Source: Zygnema cylindricum (Eukaryota; Streptophyta; Zygnematophyceae; Zygnematales; Zygnemataceae). From it: a stretch of DNA of 64,000 nucleotides. The position numbers and the translations under genes were made by a program. The DNA lies in the NCBI GenBank assembly GCA_037447655.1, contig JBBHKE010000893.1, positions 845,352 through 909,351 on the forward strand, written 5' to 3'. The notes below the pieces were generated by a model that worked only from the letters and a program-made list of their open reading frames with translations, was not told the DNA's origin and ran no database searches. Numbering within the stretch: position 1 is the first letter of the stretch; every line of letters starts with the position of its first letter. Shown here piece after piece: positions 45,359-57,098 of the stretch.

Positions 45359-46694
45359 GTGGGCGAACTGGGCCGGAGGACTAAACAAAGATAGCGATTT
45401 CAATTTCTTAATAGATGTACTTTTCCGGTCGGATACGGGCCTTGGTCTAAATATTGTTCGGTACAACATTGGAGGAGGGGGATATTCCCCCCTCCCTCAT
45501 CCTCAATTCGTAGGTTATTTAAGGTATCGTGCCATGCCCGGTTTTAAATGGACAGCAAAGTCGAACTTCAACCCCAACGCAGATGCAAATCAGAGAAGAG
45601 TGTTACTCGCATCGCGAGACCGAGGGGTAAATGTTTTTGAAGCGTTTTCGAATTCTCCTCCAGCTTATATGACAATGACAAAAAGCTTCACAGGATCAAA
45701 GGCAGCTTATCAAGACAATCTCCATCCCAACTATTACCGGAGCTTTGCAGATTATCTCGTGCAAGTTATTAAATATTATAAAGACAGATGGGGTATCGAA
45801 TTCCACACCTTGGAACCTTTGAATGAAGCGATTGAAGGACATTGGCTCTTGGGCGGGAAACAAGAGGGTTGCAATTTTAAACTTACCTCCATTGTGAGGC
45901 TTATACAGATTACCAACCATGTTCTTTCGCAAAGCAGGCTTAAAACTGTACTTGCGGCTCCGGACTCACTTGGTTATAACAGTATAACTCTCCTCAAGTC
46001 CATAAGTCCAAGCACAGTAAAAAGAATTTCACAAATTAACGTTCACAGTTATGAAACTGGTCGTATACGAGGAAACTATACGCGTCAATTGTCATGGAGA
46101 ACCAACATTGCAAGAAACGCTGCGAGAATGAAGAAGAAGGTTGTCGTTTCAGAATGGGGACCTTACGGTATGAAGTCGAGTCCTTTTGAATACGGCCTCA
46201 CTTTAGCGAGACAAGTGATGATGGATATTAATGTTTTGAAAGCGACTTCGTGGACTTATTGGCAAGCCGTAGAGCAGACTCAAAAAGCAAGACGGTGGGG
46301 GCTTATTTTTGTCAATATGGAGAGGCAAGATTATTTGAGCTACGAGATTGGGTTTCAATACTACGCTTTAATGCAGTTTTCGAGGTGGATTCGTCCCGGT
46401 GCCCAGATTCTTCAGGTTCACAGTTCCTGTGTCCACGGGTTTGTTGCGGCTTACGACCAAAGAAACAGCCGTCTCATCGTTGTGGTGGCAAATTTTCTTC
46501 AAACCGACGATCACTTTTCTTTAAATGTCAAATTCAAAACTCCAAATGGCGGCTCATTGGTCGTCTATAGGACTTCCCAGTCGGAAAAACATGCACAGAT
46601 TGGAACTTGGGGGACCAACTTTCCCGGGAAGGTCGACATCGGAATGTTGGCCCGATCGATTTCAACCTTTGTGTTTTCAAATGTGGTACCGTGA
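45359..46694 (+). CDS. GH30 glycoside hydrolase (endo-beta-1,6-galactanase type), exon 3
   Basis: Main exon; acceptor TTGCACAG ends at 45358 and the stop is TGA 46692-46694. With exons 1 and 2 it makes a 541-residue protein. GH30 landmarks: WANWAGG, VRYNIGGGGY, EAFSNSPPAYMT, the acid/base Glu in LEPLNEAIEGHW (residue ~253), VHSYETGR, and the nucleophile Glu in VVSEWGPYG (residue ~362), then TYWQAVEQ and a beta-sandwich C-terminus with a short final strand. The TIM-barrel plus beta domain and overall length are complete. Closest in pattern to endo-beta-1,6-galactanases that cleave side chains of arabinogalactan proteins; with the signal peptide it should act outside the cell or in the wall. 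The activity assignment is by resemblance; another GH30 specificity is possible. Confidence 0.9.
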
Positions 46695-48260
46695 TATGGA
46701 AAAGATGAAAAAAATACAAGAAAACCAATACCTTAAAGGGAGTTGTTTGTGTAAGACACGTTCCCTTGAAGGGTAAGTGCCTGTTACAGTGAGAAATAAG
46801 CCCATTCGTTTGCCTTAATCCTCTATCATAAGTGACATTCTGTCCATTTCTTTAAGCTTTTTTTTAGGGCTTTTTCATTGACGTCCGCATCCTGTTTCTT
46901 CAAAAACAACAAAAAGAAGGAAAAGACAAAACTGTTTTCTGTAGTGCATATCGAATCCGGAAGATTTTCTGTTGTTTCTAGAAGGTCGGTCCTTGGAAGA
47001 ATCTGTTTCCACATAGCTTTGGATTGCGGCAAGTTTTGAAGATGGTACTCCAATCTGAGTTACATAATAGTAACACTATAGCGGAGTGGAATTGGGATTT
47101 ATGTTTTAGGAAGACGTTGTAGATTTGTTAAAATTGATTTGTTATTTTTTTCTCGTTATATGCTTAATAAGGAAGGGACAGAACAGTCGAATCCTAGATT
47201 GTTTTGGTCGGACGACATTGGTCGTGGTACCGCCTAAAATTTGTATTATTTTGTGTAATGGGGTAGACGTGGACATGGAGTCATTATTCACTCTTCTTGT
47301 AGGAGATTGATAAGATCTTCCTCAGAAGTTCTCAGGCTGTCTTGAAAATTTAAGTTCTGGATTTTCTCTTAAGGCCAACGCCATTCATAACCTTGACGAA
47401 GATTTAATTCGTGGGCTCCTTTCAAGGATCTTCATTGTCAAGAATGTCAAGAATTGGTTCGGTAGGTTTTACTCGTCGTCGATATGTTGATGCTCGGCTT
47501 TAGTTACTATTATTCGCGGCTTTCCCTTGTTTGCTTGTCGTCGGGTCTTTGCAGTGTTCTTTCTTTTTTGTTGTTTCACCTACTGCTTTCCTTATCATTT
47601 TTATTTTGCCTTTTTTATTCCTCTCATTCCCCAGATTGGTCAGATAGTTTTTTTTACTTTCAACGGTTTCAAGCCCACCAACCTATTCCGAAATTGATTA
47701 CAACTTTTTAAACCATGTTTATTCTACTTCCGGAAATTTAATGGATAAATAAAAAAGAACATTGTGACAGAAAAACTAACATTAAATCACAGTTTTTACA
47801 TTATTTTCACAAAGTAAATGCCTTATCTCATTCAGAACATCAACATTAAATATAAAATAACAAATCAACATACAAAATGTAAATAAAACCACCACATCCA
47901 AAAAAAAGACGCAGTTGTTTTTTTTTATTTGGGGCCAATATACAGAAAAATACACTAAAAGGGAAAAGTTACAACATATCTAGATTAGGAAAAGAGAGAG
48001 AGAGAGGGGAGAGATAGGGTTTTTTACGCGTGGCCTATCATACCCTACCGACTCTAATGCATAACTACCACAACTACCAAAACTATCCTACCTACAATAA
48101 AACAATCACCAATCATACTTTACATATAAATACTCTAACTACCCAAAATAACGACCATGTAGATAACTAACCCAAATAACAGCCATATTAATAATAGCAC
48201 CACTATTTTCAAATCGTGACACCTGTCACGATATAACTTTCCACACAAAAAGTGTACCTT
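46695..48260. other. Intergenic, no gene seen
   Basis: Between the convergent GH30 and GNAT genes. An AATAAATAAAA sequence near 47751 could serve as a poly(A) signal. Short ORFs lack signatures. A GA run lies at 47994-48012. Confidence 0.6.
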
Positions 48261-48265
48261 TCTCT

Positions 48266-48518
48266 TCAAATGTTTCGTTTCGTACCGGACAACAATTTCA
48301 ACATCAACACTAATTCGCCTCCATCTTCCGACCAAGGTCGAGGCCACACCGATCCTAAAGGTTCTTTTATGATTCGATACCCACTACTTAAATAAAGGCC
48401 TATAGCCCCATTATTTTTCCGGTCACAATGTAAAGCAACCGATCGACATCCCCACGTTTTCGCCAAATTTTCGGCTTTTTCTAAAAGTTTTCGGGCCGCC
48501 CCTTTCCTCCGAATGGAA
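48266..48518 (-). CDS. GNAT N-acetyltransferase, C-terminal exon
   Basis: Encodes SIRRKGAARKLLEKAENLAK, the acetyl-CoA binding loop and helix of GCN5-related acetyltransferases (R-R-K-G-A-A), then WGCRSVALHCDRKNNGAIGL and YLSSGYRII, the standard strand 5 and end of the fold, and stops at TGA (48266-48268). The probable acceptor is the AG at 48519-48520, preceded on the minus strand by a long pyrimidine tract. Such enzymes transfer acetyl groups to amines or protein N-termini and lysines; the substrate is unknown. The nearest resemblance is to plant GNAT proteins. Confidence 0.82.
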
Positions 48519-48693
48519 CTTCGGATAAATTTTGAACCGATGGAGAAGAGGGAGGATGAAGGAAGGGGACGGGCGGATCGGAACGAGTTCGAGTCAGGGA
48601 AAGAGAGAGATGAAGGGAGAGGAAGAGTGGAGAAAAGAATATGCCCTAATTAGTGTAGGCTGTTTTAATAATGAATACATAAATACAAAAAAA

Positions 48694-48850
48694 ACAACTT
48701 CAATTCATTCATTCATTCATTTATTCATTCATTCATTTAGTAGTGTATTTCTGTAGGCATTCATTTCTCGTTTAATGTAAACATAAATAAATGAATGACT
48801 GCTATTTATACATAACATTCATTCACTTACTTATTTCCTTATTTACTTGC
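48694..48850. repeat. ATTC/ATTT tetranucleotide repeat
   Basis: ATTCATTCATTCATTTATTC and later interrupted copies, in the presumed GNAT intron. Confidence 0.9.
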
Positions 48851-48929
48851 TTAAATCAAGGATGCAAATCACCATTGTGAGACCACAAAGACAGTTTTTT
48901 TCGGGCAGGTTGTGAAAATTTTTGTTCAC

Positions 48930-49132
48930 CTTCTTTTCCTGCCTGGCTGCCTTCTTAACAGAAATTCCGCAGCCGTGTCAATTGTCACAGTCCCAAGAAC
49001 GCCATATGGACCGATCCCGTGGCCCGAAGAAATCCATACTAATGATGGTACACCTACAACTAAAGAAGCCAATAGAGGACGAAAAATTGGGCCGCCCCAA
49101 ATGGCCGATTCTCCGTCGTAATCTTTTATTTG
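48930..49132 (-). CDS. GNAT N-acetyltransferase, upstream exon (probable)
   Basis: On the minus strand, GGGCAG acceptor then IWGGPIFRPLLASLVVG.. and GVLGTVTIDTAAEFLLRR, ending at a GTGAAC donor. GVLGTVTID resembles GNAT strands 2-3 that precede the acetyl-CoA loop. Splicing straight to the exon at 48518 keeps frame but would omit the usual strand 4 before the RRKGAA loop, and I find no exon for it in the intervening 410 bp. So either a very short exon was missed or the gene is damaged. The first exons further upstream are not identified. Confidence 0.5.
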
Positions 49133-49239
49133 CTGCCCGCTGCCCGAGGGGCTGATTGCTACCAAACATTTTCTTTTTATGCCAGATGGCATTCCCAGAT
49201 TGGCCAATAACGCTCCAACTCTGCCCCAAAACGAACAAA

Positions 49240-49470
49240 AATAAACAAAGAAGAAATAAATAAATAAACAATCAAATAAACAAATGAAAAAGTAAAAAGT
49301 AACTAAGTCAACAAGCAATAAGTAAAAGAATAAACAAATAGACAAACGAATAAGTCAGTAAACAAGTAAATAAGTGAATGAATATTTGAATAATTACATA
49401 ATAATCGAATAGAGAAGAGTAAAAATAAACAAACAAAAAAACAAATAAAACAAAGGAATAAATAAATTAT
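49240..49470. repeat. AAAC/AAAT/AAGT tetranucleotide-like repeat
   Basis: AATAAATAAACAATCAAATAAAC-like units over ~230 bp, giving spurious membrane-like ORFs on the minus strand. Confidence 0.85.
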
Positions 49471-49778
49471 GAACAAAAGAAACAATGGGCAAGTAAAAGG
49501 AGGGGGGAGGGATGATGACAAAGAGGAAGAGAAAACAAGTCAGAAAAGGGAAAGGGAGAAAAACACACAAACAAAAACAAAAAAGGGGAAAAGGAAAGAA
49601 ATAAAAGGATATCTCATACAGTCATCACCGTATGATGGAGGACAAAATTCGGAAATTAAAAAGTTTCCGCAGCCCATAAAAACAGAAACATCAAATAAAT
49701 AAATAATAATAAAAAAAAAGCCCATGTTTTTTTTTTTTGTGGCGTGTTTATTTTTTCACCTGTCTGTTCTCAATATAA

Positions 49779-51796
49779 ATTGGAGTGGACCATCTTGACC
49801 GTCTTCCGATGGAAAAAAAGACGAACAATGGACATCGGCCACTTCCCAATATTCTTCCACCATGGCTTCTCGAATGGTCATCTCTCCCTCTGTAACATTT
49901 GTCACACTTTCAAATCCCGAAAGGGACGACACTCGACAGGAAAAAGACGGGTCTCGTCGAGAAGAAGACGAGTTTTGAAAAATCATCTCTCCCTCTGTGA
50001 CATTTGTGCCACCTTTGAACCCGGAAAGGGGCGGAGCTCGACAGGAAAAAGACGAGGCTTTTTGAGAAAAAGACAAGGTTCGACATGAGCCAGATAAGAG
50101 TTGGCGAGGAAAAGATGAAGTTCGGAAATAAAAAGGTGAGGGAAAAGAGGAGGTTTGTTGATATAAAGGCACGGCTCGACGAGAAAAAGACGAGCAATGA
50201 TGAGAAAAAGATGAAGATAAATGTGCCTGATCAAAGCCGAAAGTTGGAAAAATGATTACATTTGACATTTTTTGTCTTTTTTCCAGGATCAGAGAAATTG
50301 GAAGAGTTGTGGCTGATAAAACAAAAACAGAAAAAAAAGGAAGAGGAACGAAAAACATCACACGTTAAACTTGACATCAACCCTAAACCTATCATAACCT
50401 TAACACTTAACCACATCGCCCTAATAATAATCTGAACCGTTCCTAATCACCTGACCCTTAATCAGTCCTAATTACAAATTCTTACAGCATAAAATGCCAG
50501 CCCTAACCCTAACCCCAATCCTGACTTTAATCCTAACCCTAACCTTTCCTTAACCCTAATCTGAACATAAGCCCGAGCCCTATCTGTAACCCTAACCTAA
50601 CTTAAATTTCCTTTCCCCTTAAGCCTAACCCTCTGATTTCTATAATTTTTTTGCGCAACCCTAATTTCTCATTCTTGCATTAGATTTCAAATAAGAATTC
50701 GTAGTCCTAAGCAAAATTTTATCATGAAGCCCTACAGCACAACAAGTACGCACAACATACTGAAAAATAAAGGTTTTTTTCAAAAAATGCTTCATGGCTA
50801 GGAAAAAAACAAAAAAAAACTCACAGCTCCGTAATGCGCCACATTCAGACACGTGTCTTTTATCCAAATTCGGGCCACACGTGCGGATGACAGACGGGGA
50901 GAAAGTAGCCATGGTTGCTTCCTCTTTTCTCCCCTAAAAAGACAAAACATACAAAACCTAACTTTTCAAGAATTTCACGCACTTAGTGATCAGAAATTAC
51001 AGCTGCTAAAAAAAAAGAGTTGAATTTAAAAAAAAAAAAAAAAAATTGTCGTCATTAAAACCTCCATTGAACAAAGTATTCCTACAAAACAAAAAAAAAG
51101 AAATAGTATTACTGTTGCACGCAAGCGAAAGTCGTAGAAAAAACCCTAAAATCTTGTATTTTCACTCTCACTGGCAGGAATTGACCTAATTTAGGGGTGC
51201 CACGTGGCACATTCACAACGGAGGACACAATTTATGTACGGATGTGACGCGACAGACTGTACTTGCTACAGACCTTCACAGTTTAACTAACTTTTGAGTT
51301 TAGACGTAAGACAGAACGAATCATCGGACACCTCTTTCTCTTTCAATCTTTTTTTTTTTTTTTTTTTTCTCTGACTCACTTTTTTTCCGTACGCACTTGT
51401 CTGAACGCGCCAATCGGAAAGCAAGAGTCTTGTCGCTCCATCCCAACCGTCGAATAATTCCGGTTATAATCGATATTGTTGTTATTGGTATCGAAGTTTG
51501 GACGATATATCGATTATCGTGACGATATATACTGTAGCGTGTAAAAGTGAAAATCGTCCGATATATCTCAAGCTCGATATACAATATTTGGATATTTGGA
51601 TTATATATAATCAAACTGAAGATTGACGGCTGGGAATGACCGACAGGCGACAGCATATCTGAAACCGGATTAAATTTAGTAATTTACATACTAAAAATTT
51701 TAAATAAAAAAATAATTGAAAAAATACAAACGAAATATTGTAAATAAAATATAAATTAAAATACGATACTAAAAAATGTACTGTACTGTACTGTAG
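49779..51796. repeat. Segmental duplication, copy 1 (upstream of MYG1)
   Basis: About 2.0 kb matching 53576-57094 colinearly (starting at ATTGGAGTGG, through GACATCGGCCACTTCCC, the CCCTAA-like block, GGGGTGCCACGTGGCAC and GATACTAAAAAAT) with scattered differences. Copy 2 carries two later insertions that copy 1 lacks. Contains internal ~110-bp tandem similarity (CTCTCCCTCTGTAACATTTG and CTCTCCCTCTGTGACATTTG). Confidence 0.9.
50370..50660. repeat. Degenerate interstitial telomere-like CCCTAA sequence
   Basis: Runs such as GCCCTAACCCTAACCCCAA and TCCTAACCCTAACC within diverged repeats. The same block is in copy 2 at about 54150-54440. Not a functional telomere. Confidence 0.75.
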
Positions 51797-51865
51797 TGAA
51801 TATAAACGCATTTTCTTTCCAAAGGTGGACACGAGCTTCTGAAAACCTTCCTCTGTGAGATTTTC

Positions 51866-52376
51866 ATGCTCTCTTCTCTCTCTCTTCCCGCATTTCGCGG
51901 GATCCTGCGTTGCCACGTGTCACTTTTTAAACCGCAGGATCTTCTCTCGCCAGCCGTCGTTTCCAGGAACTTCGTCTCCTCCATAGGTTTAGGTTTAAAA
52001 ACTTCTTTTCCGGAACCCTTAACCCTAATTCCTGTCAAGTTTCCGGTTCAACCTTTGAAATGCTGTCGTTCGGCTCAATATTTAAACGTTTTTAGTTCTA
52101 GTTTAAACGATTTTGGAGGAGGTTTTCGTCTTATGGCCGTTGCAAACTCCAGTGTGACAGCTAAAACTGAAACTGAAAACGGAACGGAAACTGAAAACGG
52201 AACGGAGAATTTTGCAAAGAAAGCTAAAATGTCTAGTTTGAAAATTGGAACTCATAATGGAAGTTTCCATTGTGATGAAGCTCTTGGATGTTTTCTTTTA
52301 CGGAAAACGGAAAAATTTAAAGACGCTGAAATTGTTCGGACTCGCGATGAAAAGGTGGAAAAAATGAATAAATATG
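51866..52376 (+). CDS. MYG1: MYG1 exonuclease, exon 1
   Basis: Starts at ATG 51866 with a Ser/Arg/Leu-rich ~90-residue leader, fitting an organelle transit peptide (MYG1 proteins act in mitochondria and nucleus), then a repeated TETENGTE spacer and [20 protein letters not shown], the MYG1/DHH-like metal-binding start (H130, H135, D137), and [13 protein letters not shown]1 is a 3'-5' RNA exonuclease linking nuclear and mitochondrial RNA processing. The exon end is uncertain: AAG/GTGGAA at 52352 or a site near 52376. Internal Met at residues 90 and 122 could start a non-targeted form. The last three exons are at 58605-59935. Confidence 0.88.
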
Positions 52377-52399
52377 TTACATATAATAATATTATTTTA

Positions 52400-53575
52400 A
52401 GTTTATGAATATGATAACCACATTTTAATTTTAGATTTTAGGCTCTTGTTCAGAATTATGTTTGATATGCTCTCATTTCGTTGTTATTTGAGTCTTATTT
52501 CATCTTTTGTTTTAGTTTGTATTTTGAGTTTTCTCACTTTATCCCTTCCTTCTTTTCGCTCTCTCTCCCCCCCCTCTTCCACTCCCACTGAATGTGGGGT
52601 ATGTTACGCTCAATTTTCATATGCTAGTTTACAAAAACATTATGTGATTCGTGTGTAATACATTAAATAACATTTTTTAAATATAAAAGAGTATTTTCTA
52701 TTCGAGAATTTTGGATCAAATCGAATTTGCGGCATCATTTGGGAAAAAAAAATGAGGAATATAAGAAGGAAGGGAGTGGGAAGTGGAGGAAAATGGATGA
52801 AATTGGGAGAAAAATGGAGTGAAAAGAGAGGAAGTTTCAAAGAAATTAGCAGAGTGAAAAACGAATAAAAATAGAGTCAAAATAGAGGAGAGCAAGAGAA
52901 AAAACAGAGTATAAAGAGAGTGAAAACAGGGGGAAAACATAGGAAAAATTGTGTAGAAACAGAGGAAAAACATAGGGAAACAGAGTAAAAACAGTGGTAA
53001 AACATAGGGTTAAAAGAGTAAACCAGAGGTAGACAAGGGAAAACAATGGGGAAGAGAGCAAAATCAGTGGAAAATAGTATAAAATTGGTGGAAAATAGAG
53101 AGATAATGGATGAATTTAGAGGGGATATGGAGGGGAAAGCATTTTAATGGTTATAAACCCTGAAGTGAAGTGAAAAGGTGGTAAAGAAAAAAAATATATA
53201 TAAAAAAAAAATAAAGAAACTGAAGGAAGAGGGAGGAGAGAGAGGAAGAGGATAGAAAGAGGAAGAAGCGCGGGGAAGAAAGAAATGAGGAAAGGATGAG
53301 AGACGAATTACCCCAAAATTTATCTTTTCCGCCCATGAAGTTTTGTTTCGCTTCAAAAGGATTTTTGTCATTCCAAATAAAAAATTCACACCACGAAGTA
53401 CTTTTTTCACGAAGGTCCCTTTTTTTTTTTTTAGCGTTAGCGGTGACAGTACACCGCGAATCGTAATTAGAGTAAAAAACAAATTAAAGTAAAGTAAGTA
53501 AAAAAAATAATTAGAGTTATTTACTCTAATTTGTGTGATATAACTTTTTAAAAACAGAATTTTACTCTAATTTAT
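52400..53575. other. MYG1 intron, purine-rich
   Basis: 52740-53290 is A/G-rich (GGGAAAAC.TAGG, GAGAGAGGAAGAGG). No middle MYG1 exon was found. A TACACCGCGAATCGTAATTAG motif near 53451 resembles the MITE end seen elsewhere. Confidence 0.55.
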
Positions 53576-55425
53576 ATTGGAGTGGGCCATCTTGACCGTC
53601 TTCGGATGGAAAAAAAGACGAACAATGGACATCGGCCACTTCCCAATATTCTTCCACCATGGCTTCTCGAATGGTCATCTCTCCCTCTGTAACATTTGTC
53701 ACACTTTCAAATCCCGAAAGGGACGACACTCGACAGGAAAAAGAAGAAGACGAGTTTTGAAAAATCATCTCTCCCTCTGTGAAATTTGTGCCACCTTTGA
53801 ACCCGGAAAGGGGCGGAGCTCGACAGGAAAAAGACGAGGCTTGTTGAGAAAAAGACAAGGTTCGACATGAGCCAGATAAGAGTTGGCGAGGAAAAGATGA
53901 AGGTCGGAAATAAAAAGGTGAGGGAAAAGAGGAGGTTTGTTGATATGAAGGCACGGCTCGACGAGAAAAAGACGAGCAATGATGAGAAAAAGATGAAGAT
54001 AAATGTGCCTGATCAAAGCCGAAAGTTGGAAAAATGATTACATTTGACATTTTTTGTCTTTTTTCCAGGATCAGAGAAATTGGAAGAGTTGTGGCTGATA
54101 AAACAAAAACAGAAAAAAAAGGAAGAGGAACGAAAAACATCACACGTTAAACTTGACATCAACCCTAAACCTATCATAACCTTAACACTTAACCACATCG
54201 CCCTAATAATAATCTGAACCGTTCCTAATCACCTGACCCTAATCAGTCCTAATTACAAATTCTTACAGCATAAAATGCCAGCCCTAACCCTAACCCCAAT
54301 CCTGACTTTAATCCTAACCCTAACCTTTCCTTAACCCTAATCTGAACATAAGCCCGAGCCCTATCTGTAACCCTAACCTAGCTTAAATTTCCTTTCCCCT
54401 TAAGCCTAGCCCCCTGATTTCTATATTTTTTGGCGCAACCCTAAATTTTCATTCCTGCATTAGATTTCAAATAAGAATTCGTAGTCCTAAGCAAAATTTT
54501 ATCATGAACCCCTACAGCACAACAAGTACGCACAACATACTGAAAAATAAAGGGTTTTTTCAAAAAATACGTCATGGCTACGGAAAAAAAAAAAAAAAAA
54601 CTCACAGCTCCGTAATGCGCCACATTCAGACACGTGTCTTTTATCCAAATTCGGGCCACACGTGCGGATGACAGACGGGGAGAAAGTAGCCATGGTTGCT
54701 TCCTCTTTTCTCCCCTAAAAAGACAAAATATACAAAACCTAACTTTTCAAGAACTTCACGCACTTAGTGATCAGAACCTACAGCTGCTAAAAGAAAAAAG
54801 TTGAAAATTAAAAAAAAAAAAACTTTTTGTCGTCATTCAGACCTAGATTGAACAAAGTATTCCTTCAAAACAGAAAAAAATAAATAGTATTACTATTGCA
54901 CGCAAGCGAAAGCCGTGGAAAAAACCCTAAAATCTGGTATTTTCACTCTCACTGACAGGCATTGACCTAATTTAGGGGTGCCACGTGGCACATTCACATC
55001 GGAGGACACAATTTATGTACGGATGTGACGCGACAGACTATACTTGCTACAGACCTTCACAGTTTAACCAACTTTTGAGTGTAGACGTAAGAACAGAACG
55101 AATCATCGGACACCTCTTTCTCTTTCAATCATTTTTTTTATATTTTTTTTTCATTGACTTTTTTCCTGACGCACTTGTCTGAACGCACCAATCGGAAAGC
55201 AAGAGTCTTCTCACTCCATCCCAACCGTCGAATAATTCCGTTTAAAACAAAAAATTGTTGTTATTGGTATCGAATTTTGGACGATATATCGATTATCGGG
55301 ACGATATATAATGCAGCGTGTCAAAGTGAAAATTGCCCGATATATCCCAAGCTCGATATACAATATATGGATATGTGGCTTATATAAAATCGAACTGAAG
55401 ATTGACGTCTGGGAATGACCGACAG

Positions 55426-56457
55426 CAGAGGTCGCAAACGGTCAACCGAAACCGTGAACGACCGTTAACCGACCGCCCACGCCGGATCTGGAATGGATTT
55501 GGTTGCCAAATTTTGGGGGCCGGGCGGTCGCGTTCGGCTGATTCACCAGAAAAAAAAAGTCGGTTACGGTCGGTCGAGCAAAAAACGAAAAAAAATGAAA
55601 ATTTTGTACTGTCCATACAATCCAGCATTATTGTACTTTGTACTCTTTGGTATCGTGGAAGTACGTGACATCATGATTAGCGTCGCAAATCTGACACGGT
55701 AGTAACACTTCATTTCGCAAATCTTAGGGAACGCGACAAATAGTAATTATTGGCTTATACGTGAAAAACTAAGATTTTTTTTTGTAATTTTTCGGTTACG
55801 GGCGGGTACGATTAGTCGCTAGAAATAAAGTTTCGGTAAAATTTTATTTTCGTAAACGCCGGTCGTTTAACGGTTAACAATTTTGGAGGGTGACATAACC
55901 CGGTCGGGCGTCGGTTACTCAGATTTTGAAAAAAAAAACGGTCGGTTTCGGTTATGTAAAATTTTGACTTTTGCGACCTCTTACCGACATTCAAAGGCTC
56001 GCAAACGGTTAAACGAAACGGTAACCGACCGTTAACCGACCGCTCGCTTCGGATCCGGAACGGATTCGGTTGCCAAGTTTGGGGGGTCGGGCGGATTCGG
56101 GCGGGTGATTCACGAAAAAAAAAAAAACAGTTACAGTCGGGTAAGCAAAAAATGAAAATCAATGAAATTTTTGTACTGTCAATACTATCCAACATTATCG
56201 TACTTTGAACTCTTTTGCATTGTGGAAGGTATAAGGGAGGTGTACCATAAATTTTGTACTTATTCGGGTACGGGCGGGTACGGGTAGTCGCGAGAAATCG
56301 AGTTTTTTTTAACTTTTATTTTCGTAAACGCGTTTCGGGTAACGGTTAACAATTTTGGAGCGAGACATGACCGGGTCGGGCGTCAAGTACTCACATTTTG
56401 AAAAAAAAAAAAACGATCGGTTTCGGTTATCTATAATTTTGACTTCTGCGACCTCTG
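55426..56457. mobile_element. hAT-like non-autonomous element, tandem dimer
   Basis: The outer ends are CAGAGGTCGCA and TGCGACCTCTG (11-bp perfect inverses), flanked by CCGACAG on both sides (left 55419-55425, right 56458-56464), close to the 8-bp duplication of hAT elements. Inside, a first unit (55426-55981, ending TGCGACCTCT) and a second (55992-56457, starting CAAAGGCTCGCAAACGG) share ACGGT.AACCGA, GACCGTTAACCGACCG and GAT.TGG.ATGGATT.GGTTGCC-type sequence, with TACCGACA between them. No transposase coding. Confidence 0.8.
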
Positions 56458-56543
56458 CCGACAGTATATCTGAAACCGGATTAAATTTACATACTAAAAA
56501 TGTTAAATAAAAAAATAATTGAAAAAAATACAAAAAAAACATA

Positions 56544-57020
56544 GTTGTTCAAAGCGTTTAGTGCGAACGATCTAATCGCGACGAATTATACGTAACAAAC
56601 GCATTGAACGTTTTGAACAAATCGTTAAAAATCGTTAATGAATTTCATCCGTATTATTCCGTACATGTAAAACAAAAATGAATTTTACATGTACCGGAGT
56701 TTGTACATTGTCCGTACATTTTCCGTATCTTTTCGTAATTGTCCGTACATTTTTGGTACAATTTCATACATTTCCCGTAAAATTTTTGTTCAGTTTACCG
56801 GACAGAAAGTACTACGAAGTGCAACGTATCTTTTCGTCAAAGTCCGTAAATTTACCATACAGAACCGTACAATTATCGTTAAACACCGTACAATTTACGT
56901 AAATTGTCCGTTCAATTTACCGGACAGAAAGTACATCGCGATTTTTTGCGATTTTTTCAACAGTCACGAATTATACGTTTCAATCGGAAAAAAGGAAAAA
57001 AATCGCACGATTTGAACAAC
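56544..57020. mobile_element. TA-flanked MITE (477 bp)
   Basis: Ends GTTGTTCAAA and TTTGAACAAC are perfect inverses and are bordered by TA on both sides. It is absent from the matching position in copy 1 (about 51731). Internally rich in CCGTACA words. Non-coding; Tc1/mariner-type target. Confidence 0.8.
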
Positions 57021-57098
57021 TACGAAACAAAATATAGTAAATAAAATACAAAATTAAATTATGATACTAAAAAATATACTGTATTGTTCTGTACAATA

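Larger units (their letters stand above)
53576..57094. repeat. Segmental duplication, copy 2 (in MYG1 intron)
   Basis: Second copy of 49779-51796, here enlarged by a 1032-bp hAT-like insertion (55426-56457) and a 477-bp MITE (56544-57020). Confidence 0.9.

Noticed and set aside
49756-50361. 201-codon Ser/Phe/Arg-rich minus-strand ORF, with a 193-codon partner at 53562-54143
   Set aside because: Both copies are open and differ by an in-frame 15-base change, but several differences change the protein, the peptide is repetitive, and no family is recognisable. It looks like repeat composition.
50370-50660. A chromosome end
   Set aside because: The CCCTAA units are degenerate, non-terminal and duplicated 3.8 kb away with unique sequence on both sides.
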